Assembly (NCBI GenBank): GCA_965218625.1
Contig: CBDCLG010000016.1
Location: 1 to 64,000, forward strand
Direction: 5' to 3'
Source of the DNA: Bin5 sp965218625
Lineage (GTDB): Bacteria; Chloroflexota; Anaerolineae; Caldilineales; Caldilineaceae
Length of the DNA stretch: 64,000 nt
Below the pieces are notes generated by a model. The model made no database searches and was not told the origin of the DNA. It was given only the letters and a program-made list of their open reading frames with translations. Below, one piece after another: positions 17,676-27,767 of this stretch (positions are counted from its first letter, which is position 1; each line of letters starts with the position of its first letter). A program made the translations under genes and the position numbers.

Positions 17676-18327
17676 TGTCCGTCGTTCCTTGCGCGCACCT
17701 GTGCATCGTTCACGGTGAGGAAGAGACGGAGGCATTGGGGCATTGCATGCGGATAGCAGCCAAGACCGAGACAGAAACAAGGGGTGTGACAACCGACTTC
17801 ATTGAAGCAGTGTCAAGATCAGGACGACCCGTTCGCCGTATTGAACGTTTGAAATCGGACTTGACAAGCATTCGGCGATGGGGTATAAATTGCAATCAAT
17901 ATTTCAAAATTGGCATTTCGCCATTATCGTCGGCATTCATTATTGTTCGCCTTATGGCTTTTCCTCGACGAGTTGCCCGTCGCAAATTCGCCCTTTGGCT
18001 TTCGGGACATGGTCCTGAGTGGGGTGCCTACTCTCCCGCCCGGGAGACTGTGCTTCGTGCGGCGGCAGCCACACTTTCTCTCGACAAATCAGTTAACAGC
18101 GCTGGCTGCGTCGAGGCCGGTTTGACGCGCGCAGTCGAATTCGCCGCAGTACAGCAAGTGTAAGTCGCGGCTTGCGGCCGCGTTTTCGACCGCCTGGACC
18201 CGTTTCTTGTACTGTCAATAGTTGTTTCTGCAATCTTACCTGGTGTGGATTCGATGTGATGTGTACGGGCGCTTTTGGATGCAGACAGTGTAAGGGAGTC
18301 TGCATTCGAGCAAGGGGATGAGCCGGT
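17676..18327. other. Gene-free region before the giant LRR gene
   Basis: About 650 bases without a supported gene. Several short plus-strand frames exist but show no family resemblance or good ribosome site. The only clear signal is the promoter-like pair at 17861-17889. If it serves the LRR gene, the leader would be over 400 bases long. Confidence 0.45.
17861..17889 (+). promoter_or_regulatory. Sigma-70-type promoter
   Basis: A perfect -35 hexamer TTGACA at 17861-17866 and TATAAA at 17884-17889 are separated by exactly 17 bases. Initiation would fall near 17896 on the plus strand, about 430 bases before the giant LRR gene. It either gives that gene a long leader or makes a short transcript of its own. 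Confidence 0.6.
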
Positions 18328-21300
18328 TTGGCGGTGAAGCGGATGTCTTCGTTTACTAAGGTTCTTTTGGTCTGGCTGGCGGCGGCGCTGCTGACGGTGT
18401 GCCTTGCGCTGCTGTCGGTGGTGGACGATGCGTCGGCGCAGGAGGACGTGAAGGCGATCCACAACCTGGCGCTGGAGAGCAGCGAGCCGGGCGAGCTGGT
18501 GGCGACGTGGGACGAGCCGACGGAGACGCCGGTTGATTACCGCGTGAGCTGGGCGCGGGACGGCGAGAACTTCAAGACCTGGACCGACCTTTCAGGCAAC
18601 GCTTTCCCGATAACGAATACGCAGATAATAACCGGGCTGAACGGGGGCGTGCGCTACAAGGTGAAGGTGCGCGCCCGCTACCGGGGAATTGGCGACGGCC
18701 GGCCCGGGGACTGGAGCGGGGAGGTGCAGGCGGACGTTATGTCTGCGCCGACGGCAACACCAACTCATACGCCGACATTCACTGCTACCCCGACTGCTAC
18801 TCCGACGCCCACACCCACAACGACGCTTACTCCGACGGCCACTCCGACGGCGACAGCTACGCCCTCGCCGACGCCGACGGATACGTCCACTCCCACATCG
18901 ACACCCACGCCCACACCGATACCGAGTGACACCCCGACGGCGACAGCTACACCTACGCCGACCCCGACGGAGACGGCCACCCCGACGGCGACGCCGACGC
19001 CGGAGGACCCGCGCGCGGTTGGGGCGGTACGGCTTGCGAGCAGCCAGGCGGGTGTGCTGGAGGTGACGTGGGATGCGCCGGATGAGACGCCGGTCGACTA
19101 CCGGTTGAGCTGGGCGCGTGTGGGAGAGGGCTTCAAGACGTGGACGGACAGCACGGGCAACGCCTTCCCGACGACAAACGCGTATACGATACCTGGCCTT
19201 TACGCGGGTGTGCGTTACAAGGTGAAGGTGCGGGCGCGCTATAGCGACGGTTCAGGCGACTGGAGTGCGATTGTGAGGGGGGATGTTGCGTCGGCGGCGA
19301 CGGATACGCCAACGCCGACGGAGACGTCCACGGCGACTGCGACCGGCACGCCGGAGGCCACACCTACACCGACAGATGCTGCTGAAGCCACGGCGACGCC
19401 GACGGACACGGCGACAGCGACGGATACGCCGGAGGCGACAGATACGCCGACAGATACGCCGACAGATACGCCGACAGATACGCCGACAGCGACGGCGACG
19501 CCCGAAGGATTCACGTCGAGCGGGTCCGGCACATCGTCCGACCCGTACATCATCAACGACCCGGCCAGCGTACCCGCGCAATCGATTCTCGACCATGTGG
19601 CCGATCTGAATGCGCGCGAGTCAGTCTACTACCGCTGGGACGCGGGCAACCGGCCGGGTGAATGGACGATCACGATCGATGCGTCGCCGACCGGGCACGA
19701 CTTCGACCTCTATGGCCGGGATGAGCGCGGCAACAGCTGGGACGACCAGGACCGCAGCTGGGACGGTGACGAGGAGGTCAGTGTCGACGTGCAGACGGGC
19801 GGCCACATCGTGCTGCGGGTGCAGAATTACGAAGGGGGTGCGCCGACCGATCTGACGCTGTCGATCGAGGCGCCGCCGGCATTTGCGCTGCAGGTCTCGG
19901 ATCCGACGGACACGCCGACGGCGACGGCAACGCCGACGGACACGGCGACGGCAACACCGACTGACACGCCGACTGCGACGGCGACGCCAACGCCGACTGA
20001 CACGGCGACGGCGACAGCGACAGCCACGCCGAGCCTGACTGCGAAATTTGAAGATGTGCCGCCGAATCATTCGAATGGGGCATTCAACTTCCGGATTGCG
20101 TTCAGCGAGGCGATTGGTACCAGCGCAGCCGATCTGCGCGACCATGCGTTGCTGGTAACCGGCGGCACGGTGACGGGCGCGCAGCAGGTGGACGGCCGCA
20201 GCGACCTGTGGCGGATCACGATTGCGCCGGATGCTGGAACTGACGTGTGGATTATCCTGCCGGCGACGAGCCTGTGCACGGCAGAGGGAAGCATCTGTAC
20301 AGCCGGCGACAAGCCGCTGTTCAACCGTTCTGAAGAGACGGTTGGGTTTGTAGCCCCCACGGACACGCCGACGGCGACGCCGACGGATACGCCAACGCCG
20401 ACGGATACGCCGACTGCAACGCCGACAGCGACGCCGACCGACACGCCGACTGCGACACCGACCGACACGCCGACAACGACGCCGACCGACACGCCGACAG
20501 CGACGCCGACCGACACGCCGACTGCGACACCGACCGACACGCCGACAGCGACACCGACCGACACGCCGACAGCGACACCGACCGACACGCCGACAGCGAC
20601 GGCAACGCCGACGGATACGCCGACAGCGACACCGGCGCCAGATCTGCAGTTCCAGCAGCAGCAGCTTGTGATCCTTGACAGTGACGATGGGCGGGATGCG
20701 GCGTCGGACAGGGAGGCGCTGGTCGCGTTTTACAATGCAACGGACGGCGACAACTGGACGAATAACACCAACTGGCTCGGCGAGAATGCGATCGGGACCT
20801 GGCACGGCGTCACCACCAACAGCGATGGCCGCGTAACCGAGTTGAAACTGGACCTGAACGGGCTGAGTGGGTCGATTCCAGCTTCGTTGGGAACGCTGGG
20901 CAGGCTGAGGAAGCTGGTGCTTGAGCTAAACCAGTTGAGCGGTTCGATTCCGTCCGAGCTGGGGGACCTGGCCAACCTGAGGACACTGGACCTGGACAAC
21001 AACCTTTTGAGCGGGGCGCTTCCGCCGGAGCTGGGGGACCTGAGCAGACTGGAGACGCTGAATCTGTCGGCCAACCGGTTTACGGGGACAGTTCCAACCG
21101 AGTTGGGCGACCTCAGCAAACTTGAGTGGCTGTACCTTGACTACAACCAGCTATCGGGGACAGTCCCGACCGAGTTGAGCGACCTGGCGAAACTGGAGGT
21201 GCTGGATCTGCGCAACAACCAGATAACGGGTACGATCCCGACCGAACTGGGCGACCTGAGCAAACTTCGCTTGCTGGGCTTGGGCGACAATGTGCTGACC

Positions 21301-24300
21301 GGAACGATTCCATCGGAATTGGGCAACCTCGACAAGCTGTTCTTTCTGTATCTGAACAACAACCAGCTGCGGGGGACGATACCAAGCGAGCTGGGCAGCC
21401 TGGAAGACCTGGTCGAGGTGAGGATCGCCTCCAACCCGTTGACAGGGTGTGTGCCCGAAGAATGGGAAGAGGTCACGCTCAACGACTTTGAAGACCTTGG
21501 GCTGCCGTTCTGCACGGATGCGACCGCGACGCCGACGCCGACTGCGACGGATGCGCCGACGGACACGCCGACGCCGACAGCCACGCCCACGCCGACCGCG
21601 ACGCCGACGCCGACTGCGACGGATACACCGACGGCGACGGCGACGGTTGAGGGCGGCACTTCTGCGGACAGGGAGGCGCTGGTCGCGTTGTACAACGCTA
21701 CCCGTGGTCCTGATTGGACGAATGACGATAACTGGCTTGGTTCCAAGCCGATAGGGACCTGGTACGGGGTCACAACAAACGAGGACGGCCGTGTGACCGA
21801 GCTGCGTCTGGCGGGCAACCGTCTGTACGGCCCGCCGCCGGCTGAGTTGGGCAATCTCGAAGAGCTGACGTATCTGGACCTCAGCGACAATTGGCTGAGG
21901 GACCCGATTCCGGCCGAGTGGGGCAACCTCGATAACCTGACACATCTGATCCTTCATGATACCTCTATGGGCGGTAAGATACCGGCTTTGCTGGGCGATC
22001 TCGACAGCTTGAGCTATCTGGACTTCAGCACCAGCGAATTGGGAGGGGCAATACCAGCGGAGCTGGGCAATCTCGACAGCCTGACCTATTTGGACCTCAG
22101 CGGCAACCATCTGAACCGGGTGATACCGGTCGAGCTGGGTGACCTCGCCAACCTGACCCATCTGAACCTCGAGCGGAACGGGCTGGGCGGTTCGATACCG
22201 GCCGCGCTGGGCAAACTCGAGAGCCTGACGTATCTGAACCTGAACCGGAACAACCTGAGCAGACCGATTCCCGCTGCGCTGGGCGACCTCGCCAACCTGC
22301 AGGAGTTTTACGCGGTCTACAACCATTTGCCGGGACCGATCCCGTCAGAGTTGGGCGGCCTCGCCAGCCTACAAAGGTTGGATCTTTCGCTCAACCGGTT
22401 GAGCGGCTCGCTCCCGGCAGGATTGGGCGACCTTGCCAGCCTGACATATCTGGACCTCTCTCAAAACCAGATTAGCGGCTCGATTCCGAGGGAGCTGGGC
22501 AGCCTCGCCAGCCTACGAAGGTTGGATCTTTCGTACAACCGGATGAGCGGCTCGCTCCCGGCAGAGCTGGGTGACCTTGCCAGCCTGACGTATATGTCCC
22601 TCGGGAGAAATCAGTTCAGCGGCTCGATTCCGGCCGAACTGGGCAGCCTCTCCGGCCTCAGTTATCTCACACTTGGGGGCAGCCAGCTGAGTGGGTGCAT
22701 ACCGGCAAGTCTGTACCTTATACCTGTAAACAACCTCGCCAGCTTAGGTCTGCCGTATTGCGAGGATCCAGGGCCCACTGCCACTCCGACTGCTACAGCC
22801 ACGCCCACGGCAACGCCGACGTCTACGGCTACGGCCACGCCTACGGCAACGATTTCGGCTGACCCCAGCGACAGAGAGGTGCTGGTTGCCCTCTACAATG
22901 CCACCAGAGGCCATAACTGGACGCACAGCGGCAACTGGCTTTCCGACGAGCCGATCGGAGACTGGTTCGGTGTCACCACCGACGAGAATGGGCGCGTGAC
23001 CGAGCTGCGCCTCTCGCGCAACTGGTTGGCGGGGACGATCCCTGTGGTGCTGGCCAGACTCGACAACCTGAAGCATTTGGACCTGAGTTTCAATCGTGTG
23101 GTCAGAGAGATTCCTGTGGAGCTTGGCAACCTCGATAACCTACAGGTGCTGGACCTCGGCTGGAACTCGGACTTGGACGGCTCGATCCCCGCCCAGCTCG
23201 GCAACCTCGACAGCCTGCAGGAACTGCGCCTAAAAAACAGTGGATTGAGCGGTACGATTCCGGCCGAGCTCGGCAACCTCACCAACCTACGCGTGCTGGA
23301 CCTGTATGGGAACCGCGAGATGAGCGGCGCGATTCCCTCCGAGCTGGGCGGTCTCGCCAACTTAACAGTTCTTGACCTTGGTTACAACGGGTTGAGCGGT
23401 TCGATTCCAGCCGAGCTGGGAAATCTCGGCCAGCTGAAGGAGCTGGTCCTCCATGGCAACGATTTGAGCGGGTCGATTCCAAGTGAATTGGGCAACCTGG
23501 TCAAGCTGGAAAGGCTGAGAATCGGCAGCAACGGTTTTAGTGGTGCGATTCCAAGCGAGCTCGGCAGACTCAGCAGCCTGCAATATATGGAACTTGGCAG
23601 CAACGAGTTAAGCGGCTCGATACCGGGCGAGCTGGGCAGCCTCTCCAACCTGTTCTATCTGAGCCTTGGCGGCAATCAGTTGAGCGGCTCGATTCCGGGT
23701 GAGCTGGGCAGCCTCGCCAGGCTGAGGTATATGTATATCTCAGGCAACGAGTTGAGCGGCTCGATTCCGGCTGAGCTGGGCAATCTCGACAGCCTGGAAT
23801 GGTTGCGACTCTCAGGCAACGAGTTGAGCGGCTTGATTCCAGCCGAACTGGGCAACCTCGACACCCTGGAAAATATGGAGCTCGGAGGCAACAGTTTGAG
23901 CGGTACGATTCCGGCTGAGCTGGGCAACCTCGATAATCTGGAGTGGATGAGCCTCTCTAGCAACAAGCTGAGCGGTCCGATTCCGGCGGCGCTCGGGGAC
24001 CTCGACAGCTTGGCGCGTCTGTACCTCAGCAGCAACGAATTGAGCGGTCCGATTCCAAGCGAAATGGGCAACATCAGGACGCTGGAGCAGTTGAACCTCG
24101 TATCGAACCAGCTGACCGGCCCGTTTCCAACTTCGTTTGCCAATCTGGTCAACCTGACACATGTGTTCGTCTCCGGCAATCAGTTGAGCGGATGTGTCCC
24201 CGAGGCTTTGCGGACTTTAACCCGCCATGACTTTGCCAGCATCAACCTGCTGTTCTGTGGCGACGCCACGGCCACACCGACAGCAACCGCCACCTCCACG

Positions 24301-24801
24301 CCGACAGCGACTCCGACCGATACGCCGACCCCGACGGCTACACCAACGCCAACCGCTACGCCAACGCCGACGGCTACGCCGACACCGACCGATACGCCGA
24401 CACCGACTGCCACGCCGGCGGCCCTGACGTCGAGCGGATCGGGTACAGCGTCCGATCCGTACATCATCGCTGATCCTGCCGGCGTATCGGCGCATTCGAT
24501 ACGCAGCTATGTCGCCGATCTGAATGCACGCGACTCGGTCTACTTCCGGTGGGATGTAGGAGACCGGGCCGGTACATGGACGATCACGACCGACGCGTTT
24601 CCGACCGGCCACGATTTCGACCTCTATGGCAGGGACGATCGCGGCGGTGGTTGGGACGACCAGGACCGCAGCGGGGACGGGGACGAGAGCATCACCGTCG
24701 ATGTGCTGGCCGGCGGCCACATCGTGCTGCGCGTCCAGAACTATGACGGCGGCGCGCCCACGGGCTTGACGCTCACGATCGAGGCTCCTGACAGCGGTTG
24801 A
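18328..24801 (+). CDS. Giant secreted FN3 / PPC / leucine-rich-repeat protein
   Basis: A 2157-residue exported protein. Order: signal peptide or anchor (about 10-37); FN3 domain (38-140); Thr/Pro linker; second FN3 (228-320); linker; PPC-like domain with GHDFDLYGRDERG (395-521); linker; an Ig-like domain (570-678) with FRIAFSEAIGTSAADLRDH; linker; then three leucine-rich-repeat blocks (about 791-1064, 1113-1478, 1513-1978). Each block opens with DREALVAxYNAT...NWT and ends with a GC[VI]P cap. The end is a second PPC-like domain (2032-2157) closely similar to the first. Repeats follow the plant-type pattern LxxLxxLxLxxNxLSGxIPxELG. TTG 18328 was chosen for AAGGGGA nine bases upstream; ATG 18343 is the alternative. 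Likely an adhesive or ligand-binding surface protein. The linkers are DNA-level microsatellites prone to slippage. Confidence 0.88.
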   Translation: MAVKRMSSFTKVLLVWLAAALLTVCLALLSVVDDASAQEDVKAIHNLALESSEPGELVATWDEPTETPVDYRVSWARDGENFKTWTDLSGNAFPITNTQIITGLNGGVRYKVKVRARYRGIGDGRPGDWSGEVQADVMSAPTATPTHTPTFTATPTATPTPTPTTTLTPTATPTATATPSPTPTDTSTPTSTPTPTPIPSDTPTATATPTPTPTETATPTATPTPEDPRAVGAVRLASSQAGVLEVTWDAPDETPVDYRLSWARVGEGFKTWTDSTGNAFPTTNAYTIPGLYAGVRYKVKVRARYSDGSGDWSAIVRGDVASAATDTPTPTETSTATATGTPEATPTPTDAAEATATPTDTATATDTPEATDTPTDTPTDTPTDTPTATATPEGFTSSGSGTSSDPYIINDPASVPAQSILDHVADLNARESVYYRWDAGNRPGEWTITIDASPTGHDFDLYGRDERGNSWDDQDRSWDGDEEVSVDVQTGGHIVLRVQNYEGGAPTDLTLSIEAPPAFALQVSDPTDTPTATATPTDTATATPTDTPTATATPTPTDTATATATATPSLTAKFEDVPPNHSNGAFNFRIAFSEAIGTSAADLRDHALLVTGGTVTGAQQVDGRSDLWRITIAPDAGTDVWIILPATSLCTAEGSICTAGDKPLFNRSEETVGFVAPTDTPTATPTDTPTPTDTPTATPTATPTDTPTATPTDTPTTTPTDTPTATPTDTPTATPTDTPTATPTDTPTATPTDTPTATATPTDTPTATPAPDLQFQQQQLVILDSDDGRDAASDREALVAFYNATDGDNWTNNTNWLGENAIGTWHGVTTNSDGRVTELKLDLNGLSGSIPASLGTLGRLRKLVLELNQLSGSIPSELGDLANLRTLDLDNNLLSGALPPELGDLSRLETLNLSANRFTGTVPTELGDLSKLEWLYLDYNQLSGTVPTELSDLAKLEVLDLRNNQITGTIPTELGDLSKLRLLGLGDNVLTGTIPSELGNLDKLFFLYLNNNQLRGTIPSELGSLEDLVEVRIASNPLTGCVPEEWEEVTLNDFEDLGLPFCTDATATPTPTATDAPTDTPTPTATPTPTATPTPTATDTPTATATVEGGTSADREALVALYNATRGPDWTNDDNWLGSKPIGTWYGVTTNEDGRVTELRLAGNRLYGPPPAELGNLEELTYLDLSDNWLRDPIPAEWGNLDNLTHLILHDTSMGGKIPALLGDLDSLSYLDFSTSELGGAIPAELGNLDSLTYLDLSGNHLNRVIPVELGDLANLTHLNLERNGLGGSIPAALGKLESLTYLNLNRNNLSRPIPAALGDLANLQEFYAVYNHLPGPIPSELGGLASLQRLDLSLNRLSGSLPAGLGDLASLTYLDLSQNQISGSIPRELGSLASLRRLDLSYNRMSGSLPAELGDLASLTYMSLGRNQFSGSIPAELGSLSGLSYLTLGGSQLSGCIPASLYLIPVNNLASLGLPYCEDPGPTATPTATATPTATPTSTATATPTATISADPSDREVLVALYNATRGHNWTHSGNWLSDEPIGDWFGVTTDENGRVTELRLSRNWLAGTIPVVLARLDNLKHLDLSFNRVVREIPVELGNLDNLQVLDLGWNSDLDGSIPAQLGNLDSLQELRLKNSGLSGTIPAELGNLTNLRVLDLYGNREMSGAIPSELGGLANLTVLDLGYNGLSGSIPAELGNLGQLKELVLHGNDLSGSIPSELGNLVKLERLRIGSNGFSGAIPSELGRLSSLQYMELGSNELSGSIPGELGSLSNLFYLSLGGNQLSGSIPGELGSLARLRYMYISGNELSGSIPAELGNLDSLEWLRLSGNELSGLIPAELGNLDTLENMELGGNSLSGTIPAELGNLDNLEWMSLSSNKLSGPIPAALGDLDSLARLYLSSNELSGPIPSEMGNIRTLEQLNLVSNQLTGPFPTSFANLVNLTHVFVSGNQLSGCVPEALRTLTRHDFASINLLFCGDATATPTATATSTPTATPTDTPTPTATPTPTATPTPTATPTPTDTPTPTATPAALTSSGSGTASDPYIIADPAGVSAHSIRSYVADLNARDSVYFRWDVGDRAGTWTITTDAFPTGHDFDLYGRDDRGGGWDDQDRSGDGDESITVDVLAGGHIVLRVQNYDGGAPTGLTLTIEAPDSG

Positions 24802-24995
24802 TCCTTCCAGACTCGAACCGACAGTAAACTGAAAGCCACAGGGCGACCGCGCCAGCTATGGTTGACCTCGGCTGATTTGGCGAGCCTGTTGCTTGTTGTT
24901 GCGGCTCACATTGAAGCGACGGCTACCGCGATTTGGTTTGCGTCGCGACGGAAGTTTGCTGCGGTTGTGTTTGAAGTCAGCCGGGCCTGAAGGCT

Positions 24996-25979
24996 CTACC
25001 GGCCCTGCCCGGTCCATTGCGGATGCGACAACGCCTGCTCGCTCTGGTCAAGGCAGGCGTCCATCGCTGCGCTGCCGGCGGCCGCAAGCCTCAGATCGGC
25101 GTTAAGGATCCCCTCGCCAATCAAGTTCTCCATCGCGCTGCAGTAGGCCAGCGCCTGGACCACGGCCGCGTGAAAGGCATCAAATCCCGGAGGCGGCGCC
25201 ATCGCCAGCGTCTGTTCGTGGAGCACCCTCAGCGCGGCGAGAGCGCTCCTGAACCGCGTCACCCACGCGTCGTCCTTCAACAGGCTTTTATTTTGCGCCG
25301 CCTCAACCATTACGACGAGCAAATGGTCGATGGCGCCGCGGATTCCGCGCCCCGATCCGTCGTCTGCCAGCAAGGCCATGATCTCCGCCCGATAGCTCGC
25401 CTCGCGCCGCGCCGCGGCCGCGGCAGGGTCGGGCGTCGGTGTCGGAACGGGCGTGGGCGACGCGACGACGGCGACACTGGCCGTGTCTTCGGCCGTGGTA
25501 TAGGCCGCATACAACCAGGCATTCCCGTCACCGAAGGCGATGCGCCACCAGTCGCCGCCGGCATTCCTTCCCGTGATCGCGAAGGCGTCGGCCGGCTGCG
25601 CCGATCCGACGATTGCGAAATCGGTCCCCGGCCCCCGCCGCACGTTCATGCTGCGGTTGACCGTCAACCGGGCCTGGGCCTGCGTTGCGGTCGGCGTTGG
25701 CGTCGCAGTTGCGGTTGGCGTTGCGGTCGGCGTCGCCGTTACCGTCGCGGTTGGCGTCGCAGTCGGCGCCAGCGCGGTTTCCACCGCAGCCATTCGGGCG
25801 GCCAGGTCTTCGTGTGCCGTCGAATTTCGCGCTACCTGCCCGGCCAGCTGCTCAACCTGCGCGGCCAGCCGCTCCACCCGCCGGGCCAGCCCTTCCAGCG
25901 TCAACTCGCCCTGCGCCAGCAGCACGCCAGGCGCAGCAAGCGCCAGAAGCAGGGTAACGACCAGCAGACGTGTCTTCAT
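24996..25979 (-). CDS. Secreted SH3b-domain protein with coiled coil
   Basis: A 327-residue exported protein. It has a signal peptide (1-22, ending LLAQG), a heptad-like coiled coil (about 25-70, LARRVERLAAQVEQLAGQV), a Thr/Pro/Ala linker, and a bacterial SH3 domain (about 103-165) with SMNVRRGPGTDFAIVG and DWWRIAFGDGNAWLYA. A second linker leads to a helical C-terminal domain of about 140 residues with a Cys pair. Bacterial SH3 domains usually bind cell-wall components. It shares the N-terminal QGxLTLEGLA coiled-coil motif and the SH3b domain with the protein at 62097, so the two are paralogues. It is convergent with the LRR gene and otherwise stands alone. Confidence 0.85.
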   Translation of the reverse strand: MKTRLLVVTLLLALAAPGVLLAQGELTLEGLARRVERLAAQVEQLAGQVARNSTAHEDLAARMAAVETALAPTATPTATVTATPTATPTATATPTPTATQAQARLTVNRSMNVRRGPGTDFAIVGSAQPADAFAITGRNAGGDWWRIAFGDGNAWLYAAYTTAEDTASVAVVASPTPVPTPTPDPAAAAARREASYRAEIMALLADDGSGRGIRGAIDHLLVVMVEAAQNKSLLKDDAWVTRFRSALAALRVLHEQTLAMAPPPGFDAFHAAVVQALAYCSAMENLIGEGILNADLRLAAAGSAAMDACLDQSEQALSHPQWTGQGR

Positions 25980-26197
25980 CGGCGAACCCTCCTGGCAGTT
26001 TTCAGTTTCCGGTTTTCAGGAAGCGTTGACTCTCCTCACGTTCCCTCGCATTATTGCGCTGCCTTCGATCACTCCTCGATAGTCTGGCTGCGGAATTCTT
26101 CGCGTAGAAATTCCCGACGTTGCTGGTCACCCTGGCCCTGCCCACAAGAGGCGTAGCGCTTGGTAAGTGAATTCTCTATATGAAACACCCCCAGTGC

Positions 26198-27319
26198 TCA
26201 GGAGCTGTCATTGCGCCACCAGCGCACTTCGTTGCTGCCGCGCTCGGCGGCGGCGACGATGTCGGGGCGGCCGTTTCCGTTGATGTCGGCGGTGATGACC
26301 ATGTTGGCGTTGGTCCAGCCCTCTTTGAGGAGCTGCATGTCCCAGGGGCCGCGCGGGTCGCCGCGGTGCTTGAAGACGGCAACGCGGCCGGTGACGTTCC
26401 AGGCGGTGGCGATGACCTCGAGCTGGCCGTCGCCGTCGAGGTCGGCGGCGATGGCTTCGAAGGCGTGGGGGAAATGCTCGGCGATGATGTGTTTGCGCCA
26501 CTTGCCGGCGGCGGGATTTCCCTCGTGCTCGTACCAGACGACCTGGTGATGGTCGAAGGAGACGCCGGTGGGATCGTCGGGGGGGAGCATACCGAGCGCC
26601 ATGACGATGTCGACGTCGCCGTCGCCGTCCATGTCGACGGGGCGGCCGTGGATGGGCTGGGGCGCGTCGTCGATGATGTGCTTCTGCCAGCCCTGGTTGG
26701 CGGGGTCGCCGCTGTTGCGGTACCAGGCGACCTGGTTGCCGACGCGGGCGGTGGCGATGAGGTCGAGGTTGCCGTCGCCGTCTATGTCGACGGCGTGGAT
26801 GTCGCGCGTTTCGGCGATGTCGTCCTCGATGATGTGCTTGATCCAGCCGTCGTCGCGGTTTTCGTACCAGAGGACCTGGTTGCCTTTGCGCCAGTTGGTG
26901 GCGGCGACGTCGAGCTTGCCGTTGCCGGTGAGGTCGGCGACGGCGACATCGTATGCGCCGGGGATTGTGCCTTCGTCGATGTAGTGGAACTGCCATGAGT
27001 CGGGCAGGCGCGGGTCGCCGTCGAAGGCGAAATAGAGGAGGCTGGCGCTGATGTTGTCGACCGTGACGATTTCGGGCCGTCCGTCGCCGTTGATGTCGAC
27101 GACCTGGTGGCGTTCGAGCCACTCGTTTTCCTTGAGGTGGACGACGTGGCGGGTGAAGTTGCCGTCGCCGTGGTTTTCGAGCCAGTAGAGGCCGACGTCG
27201 GTGTCGGGGGTGATGATGTCGGGCAGGCCGTTGCCGGTGAGGTCGACGGTCGAGATGCCGTATGCATAGGCGTAGCCGTCCATGGCGAGGTGTTCGGTGA
27301 GATTGATTTTGGGCGCCAT
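26198..27319 (-). CDS. FG-GAP/VCBS-repeat beta-propeller protein
   Basis: A 373-residue protein with seven repeats, each carrying a calcium-binding Dx[DN]GxGxx[DE] loop: DLTGNGLPDI, DINGDGRPEI, DLTGNGKLDV, DIDGDGNLDL, DMDGDGDVDI, DLDGDGQLEV and DINGNGRPDI. Seven blades suggest a complete integrin-alpha-like propeller. ATG 27319 was chosen for GGAGGAAAA directly upstream; the longer frame runs through a dispersed repeat and is not coding. There is no signal peptide, which is unusual because FG-GAP proteins are normally extracellular. A lectin- or lyase-like role is possible but not demonstrable. Confidence 0.85.
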   Translation of the reverse strand: MAPKINLTEHLAMDGYAYAYGISTVDLTGNGLPDIITPDTDVGLYWLENHGDGNFTRHVVHLKENEWLERHQVVDINGDGRPEIVTVDNISASLLYFAFDGDPRLPDSWQFHYIDEGTIPGAYDVAVADLTGNGKLDVAATNWRKGNQVLWYENRDDGWIKHIIEDDIAETRDIHAVDIDGDGNLDLIATARVGNQVAWYRNSGDPANQGWQKHIIDDAPQPIHGRPVDMDGDGDVDIVMALGMLPPDDPTGVSFDHHQVVWYEHEGNPAAGKWRKHIIAEHFPHAFEAIAADLDGDGQLEVIATAWNVTGRVAVFKHRGDPRGPWDMQLLKEGWTNANMVITADINGNGRPDIVAAAERGSNEVRWWRNDSS

Positions 27320-27460
27320 TTTTCCTCCGGTCTGGCGTTGTGGGTTTGGGCATGTGCGGTGTGGGCAGGATAGCAGGGTTGTTGGGAGATGACAATTCAG
27401 TTCCCGGTTTTGCCTGCAGATTGCCTTTGCGTCATGAGCTTTTGAGAAGTGGGGGGAGGG

Positions 27461-27567
27461 CAGGGCAATCGTATCTAAATCCGGACGCCAAAATATCCCA
27501 CGCAGGGCGCCCACAAGGGGCGCCCCTACCAATTGTCAATCGCTTTCGGCTGAAAAACCGATCTCCA
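27461..27567 (+). repeat. 107-bp dispersed intergenic repeat with hairpin, copy 2
   Basis: Second copy of the element at 16739-16845, in the same orientation. Here the hairpin reads GGGCGCCC-ACAAG-GGGCGCCC. It lies between the FG-GAP gene and the imuB promoter, in a 448-base gap (27320-27767) that otherwise holds only that promoter. Confidence 0.85.
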
Positions 27568-27693
27568 AGAGGGCTGTTTTCGGCTGTTTTTTGGTTGTTG
27601 CGGTGGTGTAGGTCATTTTGGTCGTGCCCGCGCGTGCCGGGGCAGGCGCTCGTTTTGCGTTTCCGGTTTCTGGGAACAGCGGATTTGTGCAAT

Positions 27694-27721
27694 TTGACAT
27701 ACAGAACTTGTGTTCTATAAT
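27694..27721 (+). promoter_or_regulatory. SOS-type promoter of imuB-dnaE2 with overlapping LexA box
   Basis: TTGACA at 27694-27699 and a perfect TATAAT at 27716-27721 are 16 bases apart. Between them lies AGAACTTGTGTTCT (27703-27716), a perfect palindrome matching the GAAC-N4-GTTC operator of Gram-positive-type LexA. A repressor bound there would cover the spacer and touch the -10 element, a classic block to RNA polymerase. The start codon of imuB lies about 40 bases beyond the expected transcription start. Confidence 0.85.
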
Positions 27722-27767
27722 ATGGCCTGAAATCATTTTTCCGAGAAAATTGGGGGGGAGAGCAATC

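Noticed and set aside
17910..18163. Protein genes in the region before the LRR gene
   Set aside because: Several overlapping short frames exist but none has a ribosome site, codon bias or family resemblance.
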